DNA from: DATDAH01 sp963725155
GTDB taxonomy: Bacteria; Actinomycetota; Acidimicrobiia; Acidimicrobiales; DATDAH01
Assembly: GCA_963725155.1 (NCBI GenBank)
Contig: CAVRXU010000008.1
Location: 620,001-684,000 of the forward strand
Length of the DNA stretch: 64,000 bases
Direction of reading: 5' to 3'
The notes below the pieces were generated by a model. That model had not been told where the DNA came from. It saw only the letters and a list, made by a program, of their open reading frames with translations, and searched no databases. The first letter of the stretch is position 1; the number at the start of each line of letters is the position of its first letter. The position numbers were made by a program, and so were the translations under genes. This document shows positions 26,294-34,562 of this stretch, piece by piece.

Positions 26294-27091
26294 GTGCATC
26301 GGTGGAGGGTCGGTGACGTCGAGATCGTGCGGATCGAGGACGATGACTTCGCCGTGCCGTCGGCGCGGCCGGTGCCGGACTGGGCCGTGCCCGACCTGGC
26401 TCCCGACACCTCCTCCTACTTCGTCGCCTTCAGTGCCTACGGGATCGCAAGTGGGAGTCGGAGGATCGTGGTCGATCCGTGGCTGGCGAACGACTTCGTG
26501 CGCACGTTGCCCGATGCCGCCGAGCGGGCCGAACGCCTCCTAGGTGCCCTGGCCGACGAGGGCTTTGACCCCGAGGACGTCGACACGGTCATCAACACCC
26601 ACCTCGACGGAGTGGGCTGGAACACGCGGCCCGATGGCGACAGGTGGCGGCCGACGTTCCCCAACGCCCGCCACCTGTACCACCGGGCAGAGCACGATGC
26701 GTATGTCCGCGGGGAGACGATGTTCGCGGCCGTGGATCTGTCGCCGCTGTTCGACGCCGGCCTGGTCGACGCCGTGGATCCGCCCTTCGCCGTCGCCGAT
26801 GGGGTGAGCCTCGTGGACCGGCCCGGGGAGAACTTCGGGCACATGGCCGTGCAGGTCGACTCGGGCACGGAGCTGGCCATGATCCCCGGCCACCTGTTCC
26901 TCTCGGTGATCGGCGTGTCGGATCTGTCACCGGGCGATGAGGAGCGCGAGGACGCGGTGGTGTCACGGGCCCGTGTGCTGGACGAGCTCGCCGACCGGCG
27001 GGGCCTCCTGCTGTCCCCGCTGTTCGGCGGCACCGGCGGCGGACGGGTCGAGCGCAGCGCCGACGGCCACCGTCTCGTCGCCGCCGACTGA
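26294..27091 (+). CDS. MBL-fold protein with degenerate metal site
   Basis: A 265-residue protein of the quorum-quenching-lactonase-like MBL branch (ARHLYHRAEHDAY; GENFGHMAV). The metal motif normally read as THxHxDHVGWN is here NTHLDGVGWN (residues 101-110). Two residues of the HxHxDH set are deleted and the last His is Gly, leaving only His103 and Asp105. The later ligand region, usually GDxxHHP, is IPGHLFLSV. It should therefore bind metal poorly or not at all. No frameshift is present, so this is a natural in-frame loss. The GTG at 26294 fits the usual N-terminus (WRVGDVEIVRIED). Confidence 0.82.
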   Translation: MHRWRVGDVEIVRIEDDDFAVPSARPVPDWAVPDLAPDTSSYFVAFSAYGIASGSRRIVVDPWLANDFVRTLPDAAERAERLLGALADEGFDPEDVDTVINTHLDGVGWNTRPDGDRWRPTFPNARHLYHRAEHDAYVRGETMFAAVDLSPLFDAGLVDAVDPPFAVADGVSLVDRPGENFGHMAVQVDSGTELAMIPGHLFLSVIGVSDLSPGDEEREDAVVSRARVLDELADRRGLLLSPLFGGTGGGRVERSADGHRLVAAD

Positions 27092-27150
27092 GCCGGTGGG
27101 CCCGCTCCTTAGCCGTGCCAGGCCCGGCCGAACTTTTCTTTCACGAACAC

Positions 27151-27179
27151 TTGTACGAGTTGATCGGCCTGGATAGACT
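27151..27179 (+). promoter_or_regulatory. Promoter of DUF222/HNH copy 2
   Basis: TTGTAC (27151-27156), a 17-base spacer, and TAGACT (27174-27179). The GTG start at 27188 lies 9 bases further on, so the transcript should be leaderless. Confidence 0.6.
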
Positions 27180-27187
27180 CAGTACTG

Positions 27188-28519
27188 GTGTTCGATCCGG
27201 ACGCGGCCGTGGCCCTCCTCGGGCAGGAACCCCACAAGCTCACCCGGGCCGAGATCGACCAACGACTGGGACTGGCCGAAGGGATGCGGTCCTGGACCTC
27301 CGGGCGCGAAGCCCGCCTGCTCCGGGCCCTGGCCGACCTCGAACACGACCCGTCGGACCCGGCCAAAGACACCGCTGACCGCCTCGCCCGCAAACAGAAC
27401 TGCGGGCCCGGCAAGGCCAAACGGCGGACCGAGACCGCCACCCAACTCGGCCAGTTGCCCAAGACCCAGGACGCCCTCGAGAACGGGGCCATCACCGACG
27501 AGCACGCCGAAGCCATGGCCCACGCCCGAGCCAACGCCGACCCGTCGGCCCGGGCCGCCCTCGACGAGCACGAAGCCGACCTGCTGGCCCAAGGTTCCGG
27601 TGAGACGGCCTTCGAGTTCCGCAAGCGTCTCCAGCAGTTCATCCAACGTCACTCCGAGGACGATGGGCGCAACGAGTGGGAACGGATGAAGGCCAAGAAC
27701 CGGCTGCGGGCCTGGAAGAACCGGGACGGCATGACCCAGATCGCCGGCGAGCTCGACCCCGAATGGGGCCGCACCGTCCTGACCCAGCTCCAACGGGTCA
27801 GCGAGGACCTGTTCCGCCGCGACCACCAGGACCACCCCGTCGACCAGCCCGTCCCCGTCGAAGAGCGGACCAACGACCACCGCCTGGCCGAAGCCCTGGT
27901 CGAGACCTGCCGGCGGGCCGAAGGCCAGGACCATCCCACCTTGACCCATGACCGGGTCATCTGCACGTTGACCGTTCAGGATCTGTTCGGTCAGGACCAC
28001 GACGGGCCGGGGCCGACCATGCACGACGGGACCCCCGTCCCCGCCTCGGTCGCCCGCCGCATGGCCTGCACCGCCGGGATCATCCCCCTGGTCCTGGGCG
28101 GCGAGTCCATCCCCCTCGACCTCGGGCGAGCCCGACGCATCGCCACCCCCGGCCAACGCCTGGCCCTCGGGGCGCTCTGGTCCACCTGCTCCTTCGCCGA
28201 CTGCCGGCGGCCCTTCGACTGGTGCGAGATCCACCACGTCAACCCGTTCCACGCCGACGGCGGGCACGGCAAGACCAACCTGGCCGAGCTCACCCCGGTC
28301 TGTGGGCACTGCCACGACCTCTCCCACCGACCCGACTGGCACTTCGACAAACTCGCCGACGGCTCCACCCTCACCCGCGCCCCCGACGGCACCCAATGGC
28401 GCCGCTACCCGGACCGGCACGGCCAGCAACAGCGAACAGCCGAGCCGCCTCCGGCGGCGGCCCCCCACCCCGAGCCCGACCCGGCATCGGCCGCCACCCT
28501 CTTCACCCACGCCGCCTGA
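27188..28519 (+). CDS. DUF222/HNH endonuclease (13E12-repeat family), copy 2
   Basis: A 443-residue DUF222/HNH protein. Helical DUF222 region at about 20-330 with DTADRLARKQNCGPGKAKRR and GAITDEHAEAMAHA; HNH region at about 330-400 with CSFADCRRPFDWCEIHHVNP and CGHCHDLSHRPDWHF, so both zinc-ribbon Cys pairs and the HH catalytic pair are kept. The C-terminal tail is Pro/Ala-rich. Its promoter and leaderless GTG start are unusually clear. It is only distantly similar to copy 1 at 22693; the two bracket a small region with a gene remnant. Confidence 0.92.
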   Translation: MFDPDAAVALLGQEPHKLTRAEIDQRLGLAEGMRSWTSGREARLLRALADLEHDPSDPAKDTADRLARKQNCGPGKAKRRTETATQLGQLPKTQDALENGAITDEHAEAMAHARANADPSARAALDEHEADLLAQGSGETAFEFRKRLQQFIQRHSEDDGRNEWERMKAKNRLRAWKNRDGMTQIAGELDPEWGRTVLTQLQRVSEDLFRRDHQDHPVDQPVPVEERTNDHRLAEALVETCRRAEGQDHPTLTHDRVICTLTVQDLFGQDHDGPGPTMHDGTPVPASVARRMACTAGIIPLVLGGESIPLDLGRARRIATPGQRLALGALWSTCSFADCRRPFDWCEIHHVNPFHADGGHGKTNLAELTPVCGHCHDLSHRPDWHFDKLADGSTLTRAPDGTQWRRYPDRHGQQQRTAEPPPAAAPHPEPDPASAATLFTHAA

Positions 28520-28571
28520 ACCCGTTGGCTGATTCCCCACCGGTGCCGTCTCCCGGCTAGGAAAGCCAGTC

Positions 28572-29810
28572 ATGACCGACCGTCCTCCCCTGCTCGCGGG
28601 CGTCCGGGTGATCGAGAGCTCCCTGCTCGGTCCCGGCCTGCTGAGCACGTTCTTGTCCGATCTCGGCGCCGAGGTCATCAAGGTGGAGCCGCCGCAGGGC
28701 GACTACATCCGCCAGATGACGTGGCCCATCGTCGAAGGCACCTCTCTCCTGCACCTCCACACCCACCGGGGCAAGCGCTCGGTGACCCTCGACCTGCGCA
28801 CCGAGGACGGGGTGGCCGTCTACCAGGACCTGGTGCGGGGGGCCGACGCCGTCGTCGAGGCCATGCGCCCCGGCGCCCTGGCCAAGCGTGGCCTGGGTTA
28901 CGACGACCTGAAGGCGGTCAACCCGAAGATCGTGTTCTGCACCCTGTCGGGCTACGGCGCCACCGGCCCCTACCGGGACCTGCCCAGTCACGGCATCGCC
29001 TACGACACCTGGGCCGGCCTGATCCCGCCCGAGGTCGACGAGGCCGGCTTCACCCGGATCCCCGAGATGCCCAACATCGGCATCAACGTGGGGCCGATGC
29101 TCGGCGCGCTGGGCCTGTTGGCCGGGATCATCCGGGCCCGGGCCACCGGCGAGGGCTGCCAGATGGAGCTGGCCCAGTCCGACGCCGCCGCCTACATGGA
29201 CTGGTACCGGATCGAGACCTGGCTGGCCTACAACCGTCCCGAGGACGAGGTCACCGGCAATGCGGCCGACGACTACGAGCGCCGGGCGCCGGGCTTGGCC
29301 GGCATGCGCGAGGGCGTGCGCTACCAGCTCTACGAGTCGGCCGACGGCCACGTGCTGTTCATGGCCTCCGAGCAGGCCTTCTGGAAGAACTTCTGCGAGG
29401 GCATCGACCGGGCCGACCTGTTCGAGCGCTGGCCCGGCTCGAAGTTCGCCGACCACGCCAAGGGCAACCTCGAGCTGCAGGCCGTGCTCAAGGACGTCTT
29501 CCTCACGAAGACCTCGGCGGAGTGGCTGGCCTTCGCCGACGAGCACAACGTGCCCCTCGCCCCGGTCAACACGGCCAAGACCATCGTCGACGACGCCCAG
29601 TTCCAGCACCGCTTCCCGCTCTTCGGGGTGGACCAGCTCGGGGCCGAGCAACTCCCCCTCCCCCTCCACCTCGTCGGCGAGGACCTTCCCGTACCGACCA
29701 AGGCCCCCGAGGCCGGGCAGGACACCGACACGGTCCTCCGCGACGTCCTCGGCTACGACGATGCCAAGCTCATCGCCCTGCGTGAATCCGGAACCTTCGG
29801 TTCCGACTAG
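28572..29810 (+). CDS. CaiB/BaiF family (type III) CoA transferase
   Basis: A 412-residue type III CoA transferase. LLAGVRVIESS..LGP, LSDLGAEVIKVEPPQGD, GKRSVTLDLRTEDG, DAVVEAMRPGALAKRGLGYDDL and the SGYG(A)TGPYRD loop are all family marks, and the QSDAAAY stretch should carry the catalytic Asp. It moves CoA between acids in carnitine, oxalate, bile-acid or aromatic pathways. AGGAAAG is 6 bases before the ATG. It leads the plus-strand set with the hydratase (101-base gap), P450 and two SDRs, so it probably activates or recycles acyl groups for that pathway. Confidence 0.92.
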   Translation: MTDRPPLLAGVRVIESSLLGPGLLSTFLSDLGAEVIKVEPPQGDYIRQMTWPIVEGTSLLHLHTHRGKRSVTLDLRTEDGVAVYQDLVRGADAVVEAMRPGALAKRGLGYDDLKAVNPKIVFCTLSGYGATGPYRDLPSHGIAYDTWAGLIPPEVDEAGFTRIPEMPNIGINVGPMLGALGLLAGIIRARATGEGCQMELAQSDAAAYMDWYRIETWLAYNRPEDEVTGNAADDYERRAPGLAGMREGVRYQLYESADGHVLFMASEQAFWKNFCEGIDRADLFERWPGSKFADHAKGNLELQAVLKDVFLTKTSAEWLAFADEHNVPLAPVNTAKTIVDDAQFQHRFPLFGVDQLGAEQLPLPLHLVGEDLPVPTKAPEAGQDTDTVLRDVLGYDDAKLIALRESGTFGSD

Positions 29811-29911
29811 AAACGACGCTGCGGAGCAGAGCGAAGCAGCTCCCCCACCGTTCGTCGAAAGCTGCCGTAGGCAGCGGGAGCCGCGCAGGCGGCGACAGGA
29901 GACATCGTTTC
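29811..29911. other. Hairpin-rich intergenic spacer
   Basis: Contains GAAACGA near the left end and TCGTTTC near the right end as distant arms. Inside, GCTGCC-GTA-GGCAGC forms a tight hairpin, and GCTGC/GCAGC words recur. Similar word-rich spacers occur at 9700-9855, 50041-50137 and 57883-57985. The AGGAG at the right end serves as the ribosome site of the next gene. Confidence 0.35.
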
Positions 29912-30718
29912 ATGGCTCAGGTACTGACCGAGCGGGACGGTCACACGATGATCGTGACCCTCAACCGCCCCCATCGCTTGAACGCGATGACCATGACGAT
30001 GTTCGCGATGCTCGACGACGCCTGGCACGAGGCGGCCGACGACCCGGAGATCCGCACGATCATCCTCACCGGCGCTGAGGGCAACTTCTCCTCCGGCATG
30101 GACCTGCGCTCGTTGGCCGGGGACAGCGACGAGGACGACGCCCTGTCCCAGGACGAGATCACCCAGAAGCTGGCCGACGACGTCGACTTCATCTACCGGG
30201 GCCTGCTCAAGACCTACCAGCCGCCAAAGCCGGTGATCGCCGCCGTCGAGGGCAACGCCATCGCCGGGGGGACCGAGATCCTGCAGGGCACCGACATCCG
30301 GGTGGCCGGCGACACGGCCACCTTCGGCGTCTCCGAGGCCAAGTGGTCGCTCTACCCGGCCGGTGGGTCGGCGGTCCGCCTGCGCCGCCAGATCCCGTAC
30401 ACGATCGCCGCCGAGATCCTGCTGACCGGCAAGCACCTGACCGCCCACGAGACCAAGGACATCGGCCTGATCGGCCACGTCGTCCCCGCCGGCGAGGCCC
30501 TGGCCAAGGCCCGTGAGATCGCCGAGGTCATCAACTTCAACGGCCCGCTCGCCGTCGAAGCCATCCTCCGGACGCTACGGGAGACCGAGACCCTGTCGGA
30601 GGAAGAGGCGTTCGCCCACGAGATGACCTACGGCATGGCGGTCATGGGCTCCGAGGACGCCAAGGAGGGCCCCCGGGCCTTCAAAGAGAAGCGCCAGCCG
30701 AACTTCCGGCGGAAGTAG
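29912..30718 (+). CDS. Enoyl-CoA hydratase/isomerase family protein
   Basis: A 268-residue crotonase. TLNRPHRLNAM, the first oxyanion segment FSSGMDLRSLAG, and the second one EGNAIAGGTEILQGTDIRVA carry the CoA-binding and oxyanion-hole features. The first catalytic Glu is in GGTE; the second expected position is SEAKWSLYP, also with Glu. The C-terminus is longer and basic (FKEKRQPNFRRK). It hydrates or isomerises an unsaturated acyl-CoA. AGGAG is 9 bases before the ATG. It sits between CoA transferase and P450 genes on one strand. Confidence 0.92.
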   Translation: MAQVLTERDGHTMIVTLNRPHRLNAMTMTMFAMLDDAWHEAADDPEIRTIILTGAEGNFSSGMDLRSLAGDSDEDDALSQDEITQKLADDVDFIYRGLLKTYQPPKPVIAAVEGNAIAGGTEILQGTDIRVAGDTATFGVSEAKWSLYPAGGSAVRLRRQIPYTIAAEILLTGKHLTAHETKDIGLIGHVVPAGEALAKAREIAEVINFNGPLAVEAILRTLRETETLSEEEAFAHEMTYGMAVMGSEDAKEGPRAFKEKRQPNFRRK

Positions 30719-30770
30719 TCGGCGCAGCCGACCGCGGGCCGAGAGCCGACAACAGAGGGGGGTCAGGGGG

Positions 30771-31943
30771 ATGCCAGGCACGCACGAGCCACTGACCGAC
30801 GCGCTGGTCGAGCCCGGCTTCAACGCCCGGGACCCGTTCCCGCACTACGCCCGGCTGCGGGCCGAGGCGCCGGTCGCCTGGAACGCCACCCAGGGCTTCT
30901 GGGCCCTCAGCCGGCACGCCGAGGTCCACGAGGTGTCCTGTGATCCGCAGCGCTTCAGCTCCAAGGGCGGGATCCTGACCATGGAGATCGGCATCGAGTA
31001 CCCGTCGCCTCCGACGATGATGCACACCGACCCGCCGGACCACACGGCGTACCGCAAGCTCGTCCAGCCCGGCTTCAAGCCGTCGCTGATGAGCGCTCTG
31101 GAGCCGGTGGCCCGCGAGCGCCTGTTGGACCTGTTCGGCCGGGTGACCGCAGGCGAGCCGGTGGACTTCGTCGAGGCCGTCTCGGTGCCGTTCCCGCTGC
31201 GCATCATCGGCGACCTGCTCGGCCTGCCCGACGGCGACTGGGAGCGGTTCTTCTACTGGTCCGAAGCCATGATCCCCGGCGCCCTGGACCTGACCCCGGC
31301 GGAGCGGGATGCCATCCAGGTCGACATGCGGGCCTACTTCATGGCGGTCATCGGCGAGCGCCGGGTCGAGCCCCGGGAGGACTTGATCTCGGTCCTGGCC
31401 GCAGAGGACCTGAACGACGACGAGCTCTACATGTTCCTGAACCAGATCCTGGTGGCGGGCAACGAGACCACCCGGAACACCATCTCGGGAGGCCTGTGGG
31501 CGCTGGCCGAGCGTCCTGACCAGTGGCAGCGCCTCGTCGACGACCGTTCCCTGATCGCGCCCGCGGTGGAGGAGATCCTGCGCTGGACCACCGCGGTCAT
31601 CTGCTTCATGCGCACGAGCACCGAGGACACCACGCTGGGCGGCGTGGCCATCGCCGCGGGCGACCCCGTGCTCATGCTCTACAGCTCGGCCAACCGGGAC
31701 GAGGCCCAGTTCGGGCCCACCGCCGACACCTTCGACATCGGGCGGAACCCGAACCACCACCTGGCCTTCGGGTTCGGCGCCCACTACTGCATCGGGGCGG
31801 CGCTGGCCCGGCTCGAGGTCCGCCTCGTGCTGGAAGAGCTCCTGGCCCGCTTCCGCACGATGGAGCCGGCCGGCGAGGTCGCCTACTCCCCCTCCGACAT
31901 CATCGCCGGGGTCACCTCGGCCCCCTTGCGCTTCGCTGGATAG
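30771..31943 (+). CDS. Cytochrome P450 (CYP125/142-like motifs)
   Basis: A 390-residue P450 with AGNETTRN at 229-236 (I-helix), EEILRW with E268/R271 (ExxR), and the heme loop FGFGAHYCIG with Cys340. The AGNETTRN string and the HTDPPDHTAYRKLVQPGF segment are typical of the actinobacterial group that includes the sterol side-chain oxidases CYP125 and CYP142. Family membership is suggestive only. It is placed between a crotonase and two SDRs, consistent with oxidation of a terpenoid or steroid-like acid. GGGGG directly precedes the ATG. Confidence 0.94.
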   Translation: MPGTHEPLTDALVEPGFNARDPFPHYARLRAEAPVAWNATQGFWALSRHAEVHEVSCDPQRFSSKGGILTMEIGIEYPSPPTMMHTDPPDHTAYRKLVQPGFKPSLMSALEPVARERLLDLFGRVTAGEPVDFVEAVSVPFPLRIIGDLLGLPDGDWERFFYWSEAMIPGALDLTPAERDAIQVDMRAYFMAVIGERRVEPREDLISVLAAEDLNDDELYMFLNQILVAGNETTRNTISGGLWALAERPDQWQRLVDDRSLIAPAVEEILRWTTAVICFMRTSTEDTTLGGVAIAAGDPVLMLYSSANRDEAQFGPTADTFDIGRNPNHHLAFGFGAHYCIGAALARLEVRLVLEELLARFRTMEPAGEVAYSPSDIIAGVTSAPLRFAG

Positions 31944-31951
31944 GAGTCACC

Positions 31952-32752
31952 ATGGACCGATTCGAGGGCAAGACCGCACTGATCACCGGGGCCGCCAGTG
32001 GCATCGGCCTGGCCATGGCCGAGCGATTCGCGGCCGAGGGCATGGAGCTGGTGCTGGTCGACATCGACCAGGCCGCGCTGGACGAGGTCACGGGTCGGCT
32101 CGGCGGGACCAGCCACGTGGTCGACGTCACCGACATCGACGCGCTGGAGGCCTTGGCCGGGAGGGTCGGCGATGTGCACGTCCTCTGCCCCAACGCCGGG
32201 GTCGGCCCGGTCGGGCCCATCCTGGAGTTCAGCCGGGAGAACTGGGACTGGCTTCTCGGGGTCAACCTGCAGCACGTCATCCACCTGACCCGCCTCTTCG
32301 GACCCCGCCTGGTCGCCCAGGCTGACGGCCACATCGTGTTCACCGCGTCCGGGGCCGGGATCATGGCCGTCCCCACCCTCGGCCCGTACTGCGTGACCAA
32401 GCACGGCGTGGTGGCGCTGGCCGAGACCCTGTTCCTGGAGCTGCAGGGCACCGGCGTCGGGGTCAGCGTGCTCTGTCCGGGGCTGGTGAAGACGGGGATC
32501 TTCGCCTCCGAGCGCAACCGACCGGACCGCTTCGGAGGCCCGACCACCGAGGCCGACGCCCTGCAGCAGGGGCACCAGACCATGCTCGAGGGCATGGGCA
32601 TCGACCCCGCGATCGTGGCCGACCAGGTGCTGGACGCCGTGCGGGAGGGGACCTTCTGGATCCTGCCCCATGATGAGTTGAAGCCCATGGTGACCACGCG
32701 GGCCGAGACCATCGTCAACGGGACCAACCCCGGCGGGCTGGACCTGGGCTGA
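31952..32752 (+). CDS. SDR family oxidoreductase
   Basis: A 266-residue SDR. TGAASGIG cofactor motif, a variant PNAGVG in place of NNAG, TASGAG with the catalytic Ser region and the Tyr/Lys in YCVTK. The C-terminal segment FILP-like (FWILPHDEL) is seen in a subgroup linked to steroid or long-chain substrates. TAGGAG is 5 bases upstream of the ATG, 8 bases after the P450 stop. Its stop overlaps the next SDR's start by one base (TGATG), so the pair is coupled. Confidence 0.92.
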   Translation: MDRFEGKTALITGAASGIGLAMAERFAAEGMELVLVDIDQAALDEVTGRLGGTSHVVDVTDIDALEALAGRVGDVHVLCPNAGVGPVGPILEFSRENWDWLLGVNLQHVIHLTRLFGPRLVAQADGHIVFTASGAGIMAVPTLGPYCVTKHGVVALAETLFLELQGTGVGVSVLCPGLVKTGIFASERNRPDRFGGPTTEADALQQGHQTMLEGMGIDPAIVADQVLDAVREGTFWILPHDELKPMVTTRAETIVNGTNPGGLDLG

Positions 32753-33480
32753 TGCCCGCCTTCGACCTCAGCGGCCGGCGGGCTCTGGTGACCGGCGGCG
32801 GCCAGGGCGTGGGCGAGGGCATCGTCCGGGCCCTGGCCGACCACGGGGCGACGGTGGTCGTCAACGACCTGCACGCCGACCGAGCCCAGGCGGTGGCCGA
32901 CTCCGTCGAGGGCGCCATCGTCGCCGCCTTCGACGTCACCGACGGCGACGCTGTGGCCGCAGCCGTCGCGGCCGTCGGGCCGATCGACATCCTGGTCAAC
33001 AACGCCGGTGTGCCGGAAGGGATGGGCATCGGCCCCTTCGCCGAGATGGACCCGGCCGAGTGGGCCCAGTACGTCGACCTGAACCTCTACGGCGTCCTCC
33101 ACTGCTGCCACGCCGTCATCGGCGGGATGCGGGAGCGGGGCTGGGGCCGGATCGTCACCATCTCCTCGGGGGCCGGGGTCAGCGGCATCAACCTCGGCGT
33201 GTCGATCTACGGCGCGGGCAAGGGCGGGGCCGTCGCTTTCATGCGCCACCTGGCCATCGAGAACGCCCGCTCCGGTGTGACCGCCAACTGCCTGGCCCTC
33301 GGCCTGATGGACAACAAGGGAAACCGGGAGGTCACCGAGCACCTGGCCCGCTCGGTCCCCGTCGGCCGCCTCGGCCGACCCGACGACGTCGGCGCCGCCG
33401 TCGTCTACCTCACCTCGGAGGAGGCGGCCTGGATGACCGCCCAGACCATCCACCTCGACGGCGGCTCCCTCCCAACCTGA
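32752..33480 (+). CDS. SDR family oxidoreductase
   Basis: A 242-residue classical SDR. TGGGQGVG, NNAGVP, the Ser in TISSGAG and YGAGK. The C-terminus WMTAQTIHLDGG is typical of 3-oxoacyl reductase-like members. It is the last gene of the CoA transferase, hydratase, P450, SDR, SDR run. Two adjacent, different SDRs after a P450 suggest stepwise oxidation of alcohol to ketone on one substrate. Confidence 0.93.
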   Translation: MPAFDLSGRRALVTGGGQGVGEGIVRALADHGATVVVNDLHADRAQAVADSVEGAIVAAFDVTDGDAVAAAVAAVGPIDILVNNAGVPEGMGIGPFAEMDPAEWAQYVDLNLYGVLHCCHAVIGGMRERGWGRIVTISSGAGVSGINLGVSIYGAGKGGAVAFMRHLAIENARSGVTANCLALGLMDNKGNREVTEHLARSVPVGRLGRPDDVGAAVVYLTSEEAAWMTAQTIHLDGGSLPT

Positions 33481-33534
33481 AGGGCGTGACCGACGACCGG
33501 TCTTTCCGGCGCGGGATCGGGGCAGGTAGGGCCG

Positions 33535-34554
33535 ATGTTCGATCGACCGCCGTCGCCACCCGCCCCGCGGGGGCCGCTCTCGACCGCCGTGTTCCGGCGC
33601 CTGACCGGCGAACCGGGCCCGCTGGGGCCGGTCCCCTGTCCGGTGGATGACCCGCTCACCGGCGACGACACCCACGTCACGCTCTACACCGTCTATGAGC
33701 TCCACTACCGGGGTCTGGCCGGCGTGGACGACGGCTGGGAATGGCACCCGGATCTCGTCCGACTGACCGCCGATCTGGAAGCCCGATACGAGGCTGCCCT
33801 GCGGGCCGACGTCGGGCTCCTCCCCGTGGTCACCCCCGACACGATGGCGACCGGGCTCCGTCAGCTCCTCGACGGCGCCGGCGGGCCCTCGCTCTCCAGC
33901 TTCCTGGAGTCTCAGGGCACCCTCGACCAGCTCCGGGAGTTCGCCATCCACCGCTCCGCCTACCAGCGCAAGGAGGCCGACCCCCACACCTGGGCCATTC
34001 CTCGCCTCAGCGGGCGAGCCAAGGCGGCGATCATCGAGATCCAGTCCGACGAGTACGGCAACGGCCGGCTCGGTGAGGCCCACGCCGACCTCTTCGCCGA
34101 CACGATGGTCGCCCTCGACCTCGACCCGACCTACGGGGCCTATGTCGACGACCTGCCCGGCGTGACCCTGGCCACCGTGAACCTCGTGACCTTCCTCGGC
34201 CTCCACCGACGGCTGCGCGGTGCGCTGGTCGGCCACCTGGCCGCCTTCGAGATGACCTCGGTCGGCCCGATGGGACGATACGCCCGCACCCTGCGCCGGC
34301 TGGGCCGCGGCGGCCACGAGTTCTACGACGTCCACGTCGAAGCCGACGCCCATCACGAGGTGGTCGCCGCCCACGAGCTGGCTGGAGGCCTCGCTTCGGC
34401 CGAGCCGGACCTGGTCGGCGAGATCCTCTTCGGGGCGATGGCCGTGACCAACGCCGAGCGGCGCCTGGCCGACCACCTCCTCGCGTCCTGGGCCGGGGGG
34501 CACAGCTCGCTGCGAGGAGTGGCGCCACTCCCCATTGCCACCCTCGCCGGCTGA
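33535..34554 (+). CDS. Iron-containing redox enzyme family protein (heme-oxygenase-like diiron fold)
   Basis: A 339-residue protein of the Haem_oxygenas_2/HDO type. YTVYELHYRG, the RSAYQRKEADPHTW helix, IIEIQSDEYGNGRLGEAHADLFADTM and FYDVHVEADAHHEVVA give the Glu, Asp and His positions expected of a heme-oxygenase-like diiron oxidase. Characterised members oxidise or decarboxylate amines and fatty acids (UndA, SznF central domain). The partner substrate is unknown. The gene stands 54 bases after the SDR pair and is convergent, by 8 bases, with the C45-type gene. A TAGGGC lies 4 bases before the ATG. Confidence 0.82.
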   Translation: MFDRPPSPPAPRGPLSTAVFRRLTGEPGPLGPVPCPVDDPLTGDDTHVTLYTVYELHYRGLAGVDDGWEWHPDLVRLTADLEARYEAALRADVGLLPVVTPDTMATGLRQLLDGAGGPSLSSFLESQGTLDQLREFAIHRSAYQRKEADPHTWAIPRLSGRAKAAIIEIQSDEYGNGRLGEAHADLFADTMVALDLDPTYGAYVDDLPGVTLATVNLVTFLGLHRRLRGALVGHLAAFEMTSVGPMGRYARTLRRLGRGGHEFYDVHVEADAHHEVVAAHELAGGLASAEPDLVGEILFGAMAVTNAERRLADHLLASWAGGHSSLRGVAPLPIATLAG

Positions 34555-34562
34555 GCCGAGGG

